Below are positions 33,815 to 44,027 of a DNA stretch of 64,000 bases, piece by piece (the stretch's first letter is position 1; every line of letters starts with the position of its first letter). Under the pieces are notes generated by a model. That model worked only from the letters and a program-made list of their open reading frames with translations. It was not told where the DNA came from and made no database searches. The position numbers and the translations under genes were made by a program. Origin of the DNA: Rhizophagus clarus (Eukaryota; Glomeromycota; Glomeromycetes; Glomerales; Glomeraceae); contig BLAL01000244.1 in assembly GCA_015698045.1 (NCBI GenBank), forward strand, positions 124,001 through 188,000. Direction: 5' to 3'.

Positions 33815-34165
33815 GTCAGAGTTTGTATTACTATCTTTAAACGCAAATATATCAAGATTCACTGATCCGTTTTCTATAATTTTAGGCATGTTGGAAAGCC
33901 CTTGTTCTGGACTTTATAGACGAAAAAAGAGCTTGCCGATTGGATCATTAGATCCAGAGATATTTACGTTTAAAGTTGAGGTACGAATTTTTTAACATGT
34001 TTAAATGCAAATATCTTGGGATCCACTGATCCGTTTTTTAAAACTTTAGGCTCTTTGGAAAGCCCTTGATCTGGACTATATGAGCGAAAAAAGAGCTTGC
34101 CGATTGGATCATTGGATCTGGAGATATTTACGTTTAAAGTTGAGATACGAATTTTTAACATATAT
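33815..34165. repeat. Tandem dimer of a foldback unit (about 160 bp each)
   Basis: Unit 1 (about 33822-33993) and unit 2 (about 34000-34162) are direct repeats sharing TTTGGAAAGCCCTTG-like and AAAAGAGCTTGCCGATTGGA segments. Each unit is also an imperfect inverted repeat of itself: the left arm TTTAAACGCAAATATATC pairs with the right arm GATATTTACGTTTAAA. So it is a head-to-tail dimer of a small hairpin element. No coding potential. Confidence 0.75.
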
Positions 34166-34556
34166 AGTAAATGCTAAGATTTATATTAATTTAAAAGAAA
34201 TATTTACCAAATTATAGTATAATAACATTAAATAAAATTTTTTAATACTCACCTTCAATTTACTGTATATTGTATAGTATTTTGTATAATAAAAATGTAA
34301 CAAAATCAATATTTTAATTAAAGGTGGTCAAATCAACCCATATGTTAATTATAATTATTATCATTATGAATTTTATTATGAATTTTATTATTATAAATAA
34401 ATAAATAAATTTATGTTAGTAATCGCAATGAATATTTTCAATATTTATCGTTTGAATTTTCTTGATTTTTATCATATGAAATTTTCTTGACTTTTATCGT
34501 TTAGGCTTAATTCTGATAAGTAATCATCTTTTCCGTATCGATACTAAGGTTGCTTG

Positions 34557-34742
34557 CCAAAACTAGTGAGTTTCGGCATGCCGAAACTGCCGAAACTGGC
34601 GAAACTAGGTTTCGGCAAGCAGCCAAAAATGCCGAAATGCCAAAACTGCCGAAACTGCCGAAATGCCGAAACAGTTTCGGCATTTTGGCATAGTTTCGGC
34701 ATGATATATATTAATACTTTAATATAGTTTCGGCATAGTTTC
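34557..34742. repeat. Left subterminal TGCCGAAAC repeats
   Basis: At least ten copies of TGCCGAAA or its complement TTTCGGCA in about 185 bases, some back to back so that they form hairpins. They are probably the transposase-binding sites of the hAT element. Confidence 0.85.
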
Positions 34743-35071
34743 ATTTTTCTAATAATGTAATTAGTGTAACAAAATAAAATTCAGCCACCATATGACACAC
34801 AACCAATCATATCTGACGGTCATTCAGGAAATGATCTGACATCATTAATATCAAAGATAATCAGTTACTTTTCGTCCTTTAACTCCTTTAACTCCTTTTT
34901 TTATTTATCATTTTACTGTTATAATCCCCAACTGTTACGACTATACCTCGAAATTTGAACCAAATCATATGATTATCTGTTATGGATTTTTTAAATTACT
35001 TCGTGTTTGCCTTGCATTACTTTTTTTACTTAAACACGTACAAAATAAAAAAACTTTATACACATTTCAAT

Positions 35072-37353
35072 ATGACCAGCACTTTAGACTTAGAAAAAAA
35101 TAAAAATAAAGGTGGTAGGCCTCCCAGCTCTACCTGGGAGGATGCTATTAGAGGAAATCCCGTTGGTTCAGGAAAATATCATGCCACTTGTAAATATTGT
35201 AATTTTTCATGGTCACGAGGTGATATATCAAAACTTGAAGAGCACTTTGCGAACCACTGCTCGGAAGCTCCAGGACCCATTGTTAGAAAATATTTGAATA
35301 AAATATTAGAGCGTGAAGATAAAGTTAATAAAAAAAGAAAAATTGTTGGGAGTAATCAGTTAAATATTACAGACTACCATGATTCCACAAAAATTCCTGA
35401 TGGTAGAGTAACTAGGATTAATCGTGCCTTGGCTAAATTTTTCGTTGCATGTGGTATTTCATTCCGGATAGTCGAGCACCCTTTTTTATTAACTTTGTAA
35501 AGGAGCTTAATTCTTCGTATGAGCTGCCAACCAGAGAATTTTTGTCAGATCAGTTACTTGAGCGGGAATTATCAATGGTGAACTCAACTGTCACATCCGT
35601 CATTGAAAATGGAGCTAATTTGACTTTAGGTTTTTAATACTTTTTTTATACTTTTTTAAAACAATATTCTTAATGTGTTTTTAGGTAATAATATTAATAT
35701 TAATATAATTTAGCGTTCGATGGTTGGACATCCCCCACTCATCGTTCTATATGGAATTTTGTTATTATGACTCCGTCGAGAGAAGAGTATTTGTATAAAC
35801 TTCAAGATTTGTCAGAACATTCGCATACAGGTAATTACGTAGCCGAAGTGATTGGAGAAATAATTGAAAGGATCGGCCCGAATAAAATATCGGCTATTGT
35901 GTCCGATAATGCCTCAAACGTTCGGAATGCATGCAAAATTATTGAAGAGAAATACTCTAACATCGAAAACGTACGATGTATAGCACATGCGGTCAATCTT
36001 ATCGCGTGTGATATACTTAAAGAAAGTTTTGGAGATCGTTTATTACGAAAAGTTAATACATTAGCTTCATTTTTTAAAAATTCCCATCAAGCTGGAGCCA
36101 AACTCACACAACTCATCAAAGAGAATAGTATTCATGGAGGAGGCATTAAGTTATATTGTAAGACGCGATGGACAATGGCTAGCGAATCAGTAGATTTGGT
36201 AATTAGGTTAGAACCAGTACTAGAACAAATTATTACTAATGAAAGTAATTTGTTGAACGATAAGATCAAACGTGTTATCTAAACACGGAATTTTTTTTCT
36301 GATTTACGAATTCTTTCATTCGTTTTAAATCCATTGAGAAAAGCCGTCTTGGCTTTAGAATCAAGATCAGCGACGCTTGGAGATTGTTTTTTAAGTTTGA
36401 TAAGACTATCAGCAGTTTTGAAACAATTACCCAAATCATTTAATCAAAACTTCCGTAACCATTGTTTCAACGTGATGAACGAAAGATTCAAAGAGTTCGA
36501 TGATGACAAATATATAACCTGCTTTTTCCTAGATCCCCGATTTAGGAGTAAGCCTCTCACAGCCAAAGCTTATTCAAGGATCGTGAGGTGCGCTACTACA
36601 ATTGGTAAAAGGTTAGGATTTGATCTTAAAGAATCCAGGGCTCTATGCGAGCAAATTAAGGACTACCGTGATAATAAACCACCCTTTGATCTTGATGAAT
36701 CTTATTCTCTAGACGATCCTCTAAATTGGTGGAATTTGATCGATACTGACCCTCGACCGAACAGCCTTCCAAGAGTCGCTCGCCATCTATTAGCGATTTG
36801 TCCAAATTCCGCAAGTTGCGAACGAGGATTCTCAACACTTAGCTGGCTATTTAATGATCGGCGTTTAAATTTGAATATAAGTCGACTAGAATCCATGGCT
36901 AAAATGATCATGCATTGGAAGTCCAATGCTAAGAAAGAGCTTGGTTTTTATGGTATAGAAAAAAATGATACTCGTATTAGCGAAACTGAAATGAACATTC
37001 GAATTGCAGAGGCTCTGGCAGAAACTAATGATGATGATGATGAATGTGATGTTTTATCAAATGAAAGTTTACCTAATCAAATTACAGTTCCTTCAGATAA
37101 TTGTGTTGTCCTAATTGGATCGATAAATTTGTTGATTTGTCACACAAATTAATAATTGAAGAAATTGGAGAGATCCCAGACGACATTTTAGATGAATCTG
37201 AAGAAGAATACGAAAAAATTAATACAGATGATGGCAATGATGATGAGCAAGAAAGCGAACAAGAAAGCGATGGGGGGAGGAAATTTTGATTATAATGTAG
37301 AGGATTTATTGAATGAATTTATCGATGTAGATGATGTAGATGAAGAAGAATAA
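35072..37353 (+). pseudogene. hAT transposase with BED finger, nearly intact
   Basis: The likely start is the Met at 35072 (MTSTLDLEKNKNKGGRPPS). A BED-type finger follows (CKYCNFSWSRG...EHFANHC). Then come RVTRINRALAKFFVACGISF, an intron at 35630-35713, and AFDGWTSPTHRSIWN. The core has AIVSDNASNVRNACK and VRCIAHAVNLIACDILK. The C-terminal dimerisation region is CPNSASCERGFSTLSWLFND with MIMHWKSNAKKELGF, and the tail is acidic, ending NEFIDVDDVDEEE. About four lesions are visible: a one-base shortening of a T run near 35490, an in-frame TAA at 36280-36282 and small indels near 37115 and 37285. It acted as cut-and-paste transposase making 8-bp duplications. Confidence 0.88.
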
Positions 37354-38030
37354 TTTTTTCTTTATTTTTAGGAAATCATTATAACAATAATTCTTTTATT
37401 AATAAAGTAAATTTGTAAATAAGTTTATAATTATATTGATTTATTTAAGAGTTTAAATTAAAAAATTTTTGTGTGACGAAATTTAAACAACACCGACGTG
37501 ATGCAAACGAACTCTTTTGATCTTGTTCAATTTGTGTTCGATTTGTGTTCGATTTGTGCTGATAATTCTGGTAAAATTTCGCTCGTTTTAGCCAAATTTT
37601 GTTAAATTTGTGTTGATTCGTGTTCAATGTGTGCTCTAAAGAAAGAGAAAGAAGTTAACAATTAAATTTTATCACACAGGGATGATGATTAGTAATTTTA
37701 TATCGGTATTTGTTTAACGATGCAAGATGACTTTTTTATACAAATCACATTGTATGTATTATGCACTGATTTTTTTATTTTTTTTAAGGGATGTACAAAA
37801 TATTCCGATTTTTTTTTAAAAAAAATGATTTTTTTTTAAGAACAAAGAGAATAAACAAAGATTTATTATTTTAAGGATGATATTTAAATTTAATGATGCA
37901 AACTAATAAATCAGTATTTTGAAGAAAGGGAACAAAAAGGAATTGTCCAAATTTTATTTATAAAAGGATATTTTACGATTTACTCATTTCATTCTTTTTG
38001 CGTTTTTCCTCACATCTTAATTTTGTAAAT

Positions 38031-38707
38031 ATGCCCAATCGTCACTCTCATCGCCAGCCCCATCGTCACTCTCATCGCCAGCCCCATCGCCAGCCTCGTC
38101 GCCACTCTCGTCCTATTCAATGGTTCGATGAATACACCGATTACTTGGTGGAAGAAAGAAGAAGAAGAAATGACGAATTTCATAACGAATACGGGAGAGA
38201 TCGATCGAGATTCTAGAGGTCAATCGCAAGAAGGTTCATATGTATAATATTTAATATGTTAAAATATGTTAAAATAGAATTATTATCTTTAATCCAACTA
38301 ATTCGTTCGTTTGAATCAGACTAAATCGTCATTTTAGAACTTCGAGGTTCACGGCACAACGATGCCACCAAAAATGGAGGAATCTTCTCAGGGAATACCA
38401 TGTATGAAAAATATAATGGCAAAAAAAAATATTTGCTTAAAATTGAAAATATTTAACTAAATATTATTTCGTTTTTTGATATTTAGAGTTTTTGCCTTTA
38501 TCGTAGCGGTGTCCCTGAAAGAAGATGGTCGCGTATCGGAGCAAGATATTATCGCACATTTAGATTGAGATTTTGGGAAAGACGAGGTAATTATAAAATT
38601 TCTATAATTAAAGTTTATTCACATCTTAAATTAACCAATTTATTTTAGATACGCGACACGATCGTAGAAGGGCAAAAAACCTACCTACGTATCGTCACCG
38701 AAGATAA
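38031..38707 (+). pseudogene. Myb/SANT-like DNA-binding protein carried by the hAT element
   Basis: Four exons in frame: 38031-38233, 38320-38401, 38487-38586 and 38649-38707. The head is a His/Arg repeat (HSHRQPHR). It is followed by a trihelix/Myb-SANT-like domain: WFDEYTDYLVEERRRRND, then SIARRLNRHFRTS, RFTAQRCHQKWRNLLREYH and, after the third exon, RIGARYYRTFRLRFWERR. Spacing of the Trp residues fits the family. One stop, TAG at 38214-38216, stands where a Trp is expected (SRF-stop-RSIARR), so this copy is probably dead. It lies between the transposase and the right subterminal repeats, inside the same TIRs. Such accessory Myb proteins are well known in PIF/Harbinger elements, not as a standard part of hAT elements. 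Confidence 0.68.
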
Positions 38708-39059
38708 TTTATTAATTTTATTATATTATTTTATAGTGAGTAGCTAGGCCCAGTCCGTACCAAATATCGGCTGGAGACTCACATTTTTTTTGGGCTGTGA
38801 ATTGATACTGACGTCCACGTCGTACAGCCTGGGTACTATTTTTTAAAATAGTAGCGAACAAGTGTCAATATTTTTTTTTTTATCAAAATTAAATAAAATA
38901 AAAATAAAATGGTGAACTTTTTTAACTGGGATTTTATTTCTTTAGTGATAAATTTGAATTTAATTGCTAGTTTTTATCATTGGATTACGTATAATAAATA
39001 CAATAAATAATTTAAATTTTAAAAAATAAATTTTTATCTGTCAGATACTATTAACATGA

Positions 39060-39262
39060 TGAAAATATGCCGAAACTCTATTAAAATATTAGTATTACTT
39101 ATGCCGAAACTATGTCAAAATGCCGAAACTGCCGAAACTGCCGAAATGCTGAAATGCCGAAATGCCGAAACAGTTTCGGCAGTTTCGGCAGTTTCGGCAT
39201 TTCGGCATTTCGGCACTATGTATGAGTTTCGGCATTTCGCGTTAGGCCAGATGGGTTTCGGC
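39060..39262. repeat. Right subterminal TGCCGAAAC repeats
   Basis: Mirror of the left zone: repeated TGCCGAAAC, then a long perfect-looking switch to TTTCGGCAG at about 39176, making a large hairpin. It belongs to the hAT element. Confidence 0.85.
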
Positions 39263-39273
39263 AAGCAACCTTA

Positions 39274-39470
39274 ATCGATACTACTCGACGAATCTGATTA
39301 TTATTGATAGATATCATGTGACCTTTCCATCGATATACATCTCTATCGATATTTGTCATTTTAGTTAAATTCTGATAATTTGTTATCATTTACCCACATC
39401 GATACTACTCGACGAGTCTGATTATTATCGATATATATCATGTGACCTATCCATCGATATATATCCCCTA
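39274..39470. repeat. Direct repeat, about 124-bp spacing
   Basis: ATCGATACTACTCGACGA, TCTGATTATTAT and ATATCATGTGACCT recur at 39274 and again at 39398 with few differences. The hAT TSD is the first eight bases of the first repeat. The second repeat runs into the polymerase fossil. Confidence 0.75.
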
Positions 39471-42101
39471 AAAAAATTTCCTGATGAATAAAAGGCTTTT
39501 TATTAAAGTTTGGCTTGCTTTCATGTGGGATAACATAATATTTTTTCTTTCCAGTAAATACTACCAGAAATAAGACTTCCTCATATGCCATTTTAAGATA
39601 AGAGGATCCGTTATCTTCCTTGAGAAAGACATTAACTTTATCACAAAGTTTTTCCATTTCCACCATAGAGATTTTTACCATTTGAGACCAATATTCTTCT
39701 TTTGAGATCCCGTTGCTAATATCATAAGCCTCATCACACCTCTGGAAGCGTTCTTCTGGACAGACTAGATACAAGGAATCTGTATCCCCATATTTTATCC
39801 TAAATTCCTTTCTCTTGATAAAATTTGCAACGAGTTTGATATTTCTCTGTCCAGCTGAAGTAACACCCCCAGCCAGTGCTCACAAGAAGAAAAGGGATTT
39901 ACTATTTCCAGCAGTGCCATAAAATATATTCATGTACACCTTAAGAGCATATTGTTTTGCATCTAGTAAGTAAAAGCAGTCAAAACAAATAGAATCATAT
40001 TCTGCTATAAATTCATGTTTTTCTTTATGAATAAAATAATATAAATTCTTAGTAAGACCGCTACGTTTTTCTACCTTTGCATTCGCTAAGATCTACTTGA
40101 TGGCTTCTGATAACGACAAGTCTTTACCCATTAAACTTATTACTAAGTCTATGTCTTCATTTTTCTCTTTCAAAGGTGCAAGACGCTTCTTCATCTCATT
40201 TCGTTTACCTGATAAATATTCTAATACGATAGTATAGAGTCCCTTTTCTTCAGAAATATTATTATGCTAAACTGACCAGGCATATTGGGGTTTGTTATTA
40301 AACAGAAACTCTATCTTATGAAGCTTTTGGTCCCTCTGGGAGCTGGCATGCTCTTGAGATAAAATGATTTTGTCGGGTGAGAGGTTGTATATTATGATAA
40401 GACTTAGATATAACAATGCGAAGTCTAAACCAATTACCAGACGTCTATTTTTGAGACCCTTTACTGGTGGGAAAACATGAGCTCCAGGATATTTTCTAGT
40501 TTCTGTTTGTTGTCTTGAAATCATACTGGTTAGGATCCCTCTTTGCCATATACTAGCACTTAAAAGATTGCAAACCTTCATGCCTCCTGCAAAATAATGT
40601 GCATCAAATAATGATAAAAAGGCTACAGATGCCACCTCTCTATACTCATTAATTGCATTATATTTTACCATTAACCGCTGGTAACTAAGAGCGTCGATAA
40701 TACAGTATTTGGCCACTTCGCGCATTTATTTGACCGATATGGAATCTGGCTCTTTCAATACCCTTTCATAGTATTTATTCATATGGTGAATAGGCATATC
40801 CATTTTACTTTCAAGCCCACATTCATTTAGGTAAAATGCTAAACTACTCTTTTCAGCTTTAAAATAAATTTCCATAAAACAGGATCAGACATCAATAGCT
40901 ACGTATCCCAGAATTTTAAGATGTTTCGAATGGAATTTTTCATCATTTACTTTTATCATATTATATCGATATTCTCATTTTATAATTTTTTTCAGGCTTA
41001 ATGGCTTGAATGACATATGATTGAACATCCATTCGAGAACCCTAATTTATTAGCTTTCTTTACAATAAACCACCAATCATATTGAGAATTGTTAAAGCCT
41101 ATGTATATGTCTAGGGCCAGAAGTTTTCAATATAAAGCGAATGCTTTTAGTAAATCTGTCTGGGATCTACATACAATTGTGATCCAGCCTGACTCTGGCG
41201 CTGTTTTAACATCAACAAGACAGATTTGTTTTAACGATTTGGGATCATCTTTCCAATATACTGTCATACAAATTATAAACACTTTGTCTTCATCATATTT
41301 TGCATTAGGCACCTCGCCTGTTTTTCGTGAACTATATGTCTCAATATCCCATGTGAGTATGAGGATTTGATCCCTCGTAAGTGCTGAGGAGAATAATGGA
41401 TTATTATAATCCTCCTCACTTATTGGATTATAATTATCCACAGATAGTTGAAATAGGTAAGTACCATCTGGAGTAAATTCGCATAAATAATTGCTTAATA
41501 CAGCCCAGCTTGAAAGAGGTAATCGTTCTTCACGAACTACTTTGCGGTAATAATACTAACAGTTTAGATCATCAGAAGCAGTATGAATTCTAACTTCACG
41601 AACTGCTTTTAAGGCATTATACCGATCAAAGTAGTTCCATGTCCTCACACAGATATATACTTTCTTTTCTATATGATAACCCTGAAGTGGAAAAGCACGA
41701 ATATTCTCAAACCCAAATTTTGTTGTATTTTTGAGTGTAATTAATAAAATGCGTGCTAATATGGTCTTAAGTGAAGAGGAGGAATGGTTTTTAGGCACTT
41801 CAACATCTAAGAATGGTCAGATGCCTGTAATATTTACGATCGCCTTTTGCCCATTAATCAAAGAACTGGTGATACATAAGATATAGAAGGAATACCCCTC
41901 GATATCATCACTAACTTCAGTAGACATAAAGTGTATGGGTTGCTTATCAGATAGGCTTTGTTGAAGTATAGCGGTCATCCCATTATCGAATTCTGCCACA
42001 ATATCATTACATGATGGGATGCCAACTAAGGGGCAGGCGCCGTTATAGCAGGTGAGAGTTCTGGAGCGATCAGTTTGGTCAAAATTAGTTGGTGTATGCA
42101 T
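39361..42101 (-). pseudogene. Virus-like family-B DNA polymerase fossil
   Basis: A fossil of a family-B DNA polymerase, read on the minus strand from about 42.1 kb. The clearest motif is the exonuclease I phrase LTWDIETYSSRKTGE near 41.34 kb. A later part includes YCIIDALSYQRLMVKYNA and a large IGLDFALLYLSLIIIYNLSP-like segment, which matches the polymerase A motif region. Such delta-like polymerases occur in many copies in Rhizophagus and resemble those of large DNA viruses, so a virus-like origin is plausible, though a mobile element is also possible. The copy is broken in many places, probably about ten, and looks old. The ends of any larger element were not found. Confidence 0.65.
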
Positions 42102-42241
42102 GATATTAGATTGAAAATATTTATATCACTTTATAAAATTTGGAAAAGTTTAATTTATTTTTTTTGGTGGATGCAAAAAGAAATGATAGCGAACTTAATA
42201 AGCAAATTGTAAAAGAAAGACAACCAGATGTATCTGAAAAA

Positions 42242-42367
42242 GTGTAGCCTTCTTTGTAATCTATTATATAAAAATTGGAAGAAGGCTACACCTACCTAGA
42301 TATGTGTCTAGGCATATGACATTCAGGGTAGATAAGTGCGTAATCTATTATATAAATAATGGCACTT
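42242..42367. repeat. Two hairpins with the same loop sequence
   Basis: Hairpin 1: GTGTAGCCTTCTT at 42242-42254 pairs perfectly with 42279-42291. Hairpin 2: AAGTGC at 42334-42339 pairs with 42362-42367, extended by a few more bases. Both loops contain GTAATCTATTATATAA and end ATTGG or AATGG. They lie upstream of the polymerase fossil's 5' end. Confidence 0.7.
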
Positions 42368-43100
42368 GCCTAGCCTAACACTAGTAACACTCAGAAATTA
42401 GCATACACACTGCCTCAACTCAGTTTAAACCATGATCAGACCTTAAAAGAGCTTACAACATCCCGCCAATATACCAGCAACAAGTAAGCAATAGCTGGAT
42501 TGCGAAATAGTATACTTTTGGTAATCAAATGGGCCGGCCATGTTAATACCTATCGCACCTCTGATTCTCTAATCAACTGAGCACCAAACAGGCTCTTGAA
42601 AGTTGCGAGAAAGTTATAAAGTTATGAGAAAGTGATGGGAAAGTGCCTAAAACTGGCGAAGAACCTAAAACACGTGACCATGACTTGTAAGGTGCAGTAA
42701 ATTAACAATAATGATAGCTGACACTATTCCATAATTTTGGCCAGATCTTTGGACGTAATAATTTAGCATCCAAGCTATCATATATAGCATACAAGTGATC
42801 TGAAACTGGCAAACTAATAGAATCACTCTAGTTTTCATGACAGTTTCACAATAATTCCAGGATACTATCAGGTCATCACCATAGCGCTGAGCTGAAACCT
42901 TAAATTATATGTCGTAAAGATCAACTATAAATTATGCCATAGTGCCAGCCGAAATTAATCACAGATTTACATCGAATTACTACGCCACCTGACGCAATAT
43001 TTTTTTTACCATATTTTGACATTTTGGTAAGCAACCAAATAGATGCACATCACATCCATATTTACTAACCAACAGGTCACAAAGAGAGAAAACAGATCCT
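42368..43100. other. No gene recognised
   Basis: Mixed-composition DNA, less AT-rich than its surroundings, with no open frame of note and no repeat except short words. It could be flank of the polymerase fossil or a degraded element. Confidence 0.4.
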
Positions 43101-43109
43101 ATCTTTAGA

Positions 43110-43275
43110 ACATAATAATAATGTATATTATACATCTTAGAACATATTAATTATTAGATTATAATGAACTAGACCATAATAATTATTAGATTATAATGAC
43201 CTAGACCATATTAATTATTAGATTATAATGATTTAGACCATATTAATTATTAGATTATAATGCCCTAGGGCATAT
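43110..43275. repeat. Tandem repeat, about 38-bp unit, four copies
   Basis: Units of ATATTAATTATTAGATTATA followed by ATGANCTAGACC occur four times, ending with a variant carrying CCTAGGG. No coding potential. Confidence 0.85.
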
Positions 43276-43287
43276 TAATTTTGAACA

Positions 43288-43345
43288 AGTAGTATCCTAA
43301 GATAATTTAATATATTAATATATTAAATTGTCTTAAGATACTACT
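43288..43345. repeat. 58-bp near-perfect palindrome
   Basis: AGTAGTATCCTAAGATAATT and the rest of a 27-nt arm at the left pairs with the right arm ending in GATACTACT, with two mismatches and almost no loop. It directly follows the 38-bp tandem repeats. Confidence 0.85.
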
Positions 43346-44023
43346 GATCAAATAAAACTAATAAAAGAAGAAATAAAATTAGTAAAAAACAATAAATAAA
43401 AATAAAATAAAATAAAAAAATATATTTTAATAATTGTAAAAAAAAACTAAAAAATCTAAAAAAAAATAATATAAATAAAAAATGAAAAATATAAATAAAA
43501 AATATAAAATTTGATTCATATAAATTGAACATACTTTAATTGCAAAACAAAAGAAATCAAAGAGTTTAAATAATAAAATAAAGTCAGTAAAAAATAAATA
43601 AAATATAAGAAGTAAAATAAAAAAAAAAAGAAAAGAAAAAATACTTTAAATAAACTAAATAAAGGAGTGAAAAAATTTAAAGAAAAATAATTATTAGAAT
43701 ATATTTAAAAAAAGATTATCTAAAATAAATAAATATTAAGATAATTGGCATATAAATCATGTGAAATATATTAACTTATCCTATACTTCCAATTATTTGT
43801 ATTTTTGTTAATATATTTACAAGTATTAAGCGATTAAATTCTTTTAACTTTTAATATCCATCCAAAATATATAATAATAATATACTAGATAAATAAAATA
43901 TAAAATTATCAGGTTAAATTATTCAGGTAAAATTATTTCAAGTGTAAATTAATTATATACTAGTATTTTATAAAAATAAATATTTATAAAATAATGTAAT
44001 TATATAAAAGAGTATTGCTAATC
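43346..44023. other. A-rich low-complexity stretch
   Basis: Long A-rich DNA (AAATAAAAT-type words) then general AT-rich sequence. No gene or ordered repeat seen. Confidence 0.55.
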
Positions 44024-44027
44024 TTAA

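Larger units (their letters stand above)
34545..39273 (+). mobile_element. hAT transposon (TAAGGTTGC family), 4729 bp, two genes
   Basis: Ends TAAGGTTGCTTGCC and its exact complement. The TSD ATCGATAC is exact at 34537-34544 and 39274-39281. Both subterminal zones are made of TGCCGAAAC repeats in both orientations. It carries a BED/hAT transposase (35072-37353) and, downstream on the same strand, a four-exon Myb/SANT-like gene (38031-38707). Each gene is lightly damaged. It is a younger relative of the element at 19778-24586. Confidence 0.93.
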
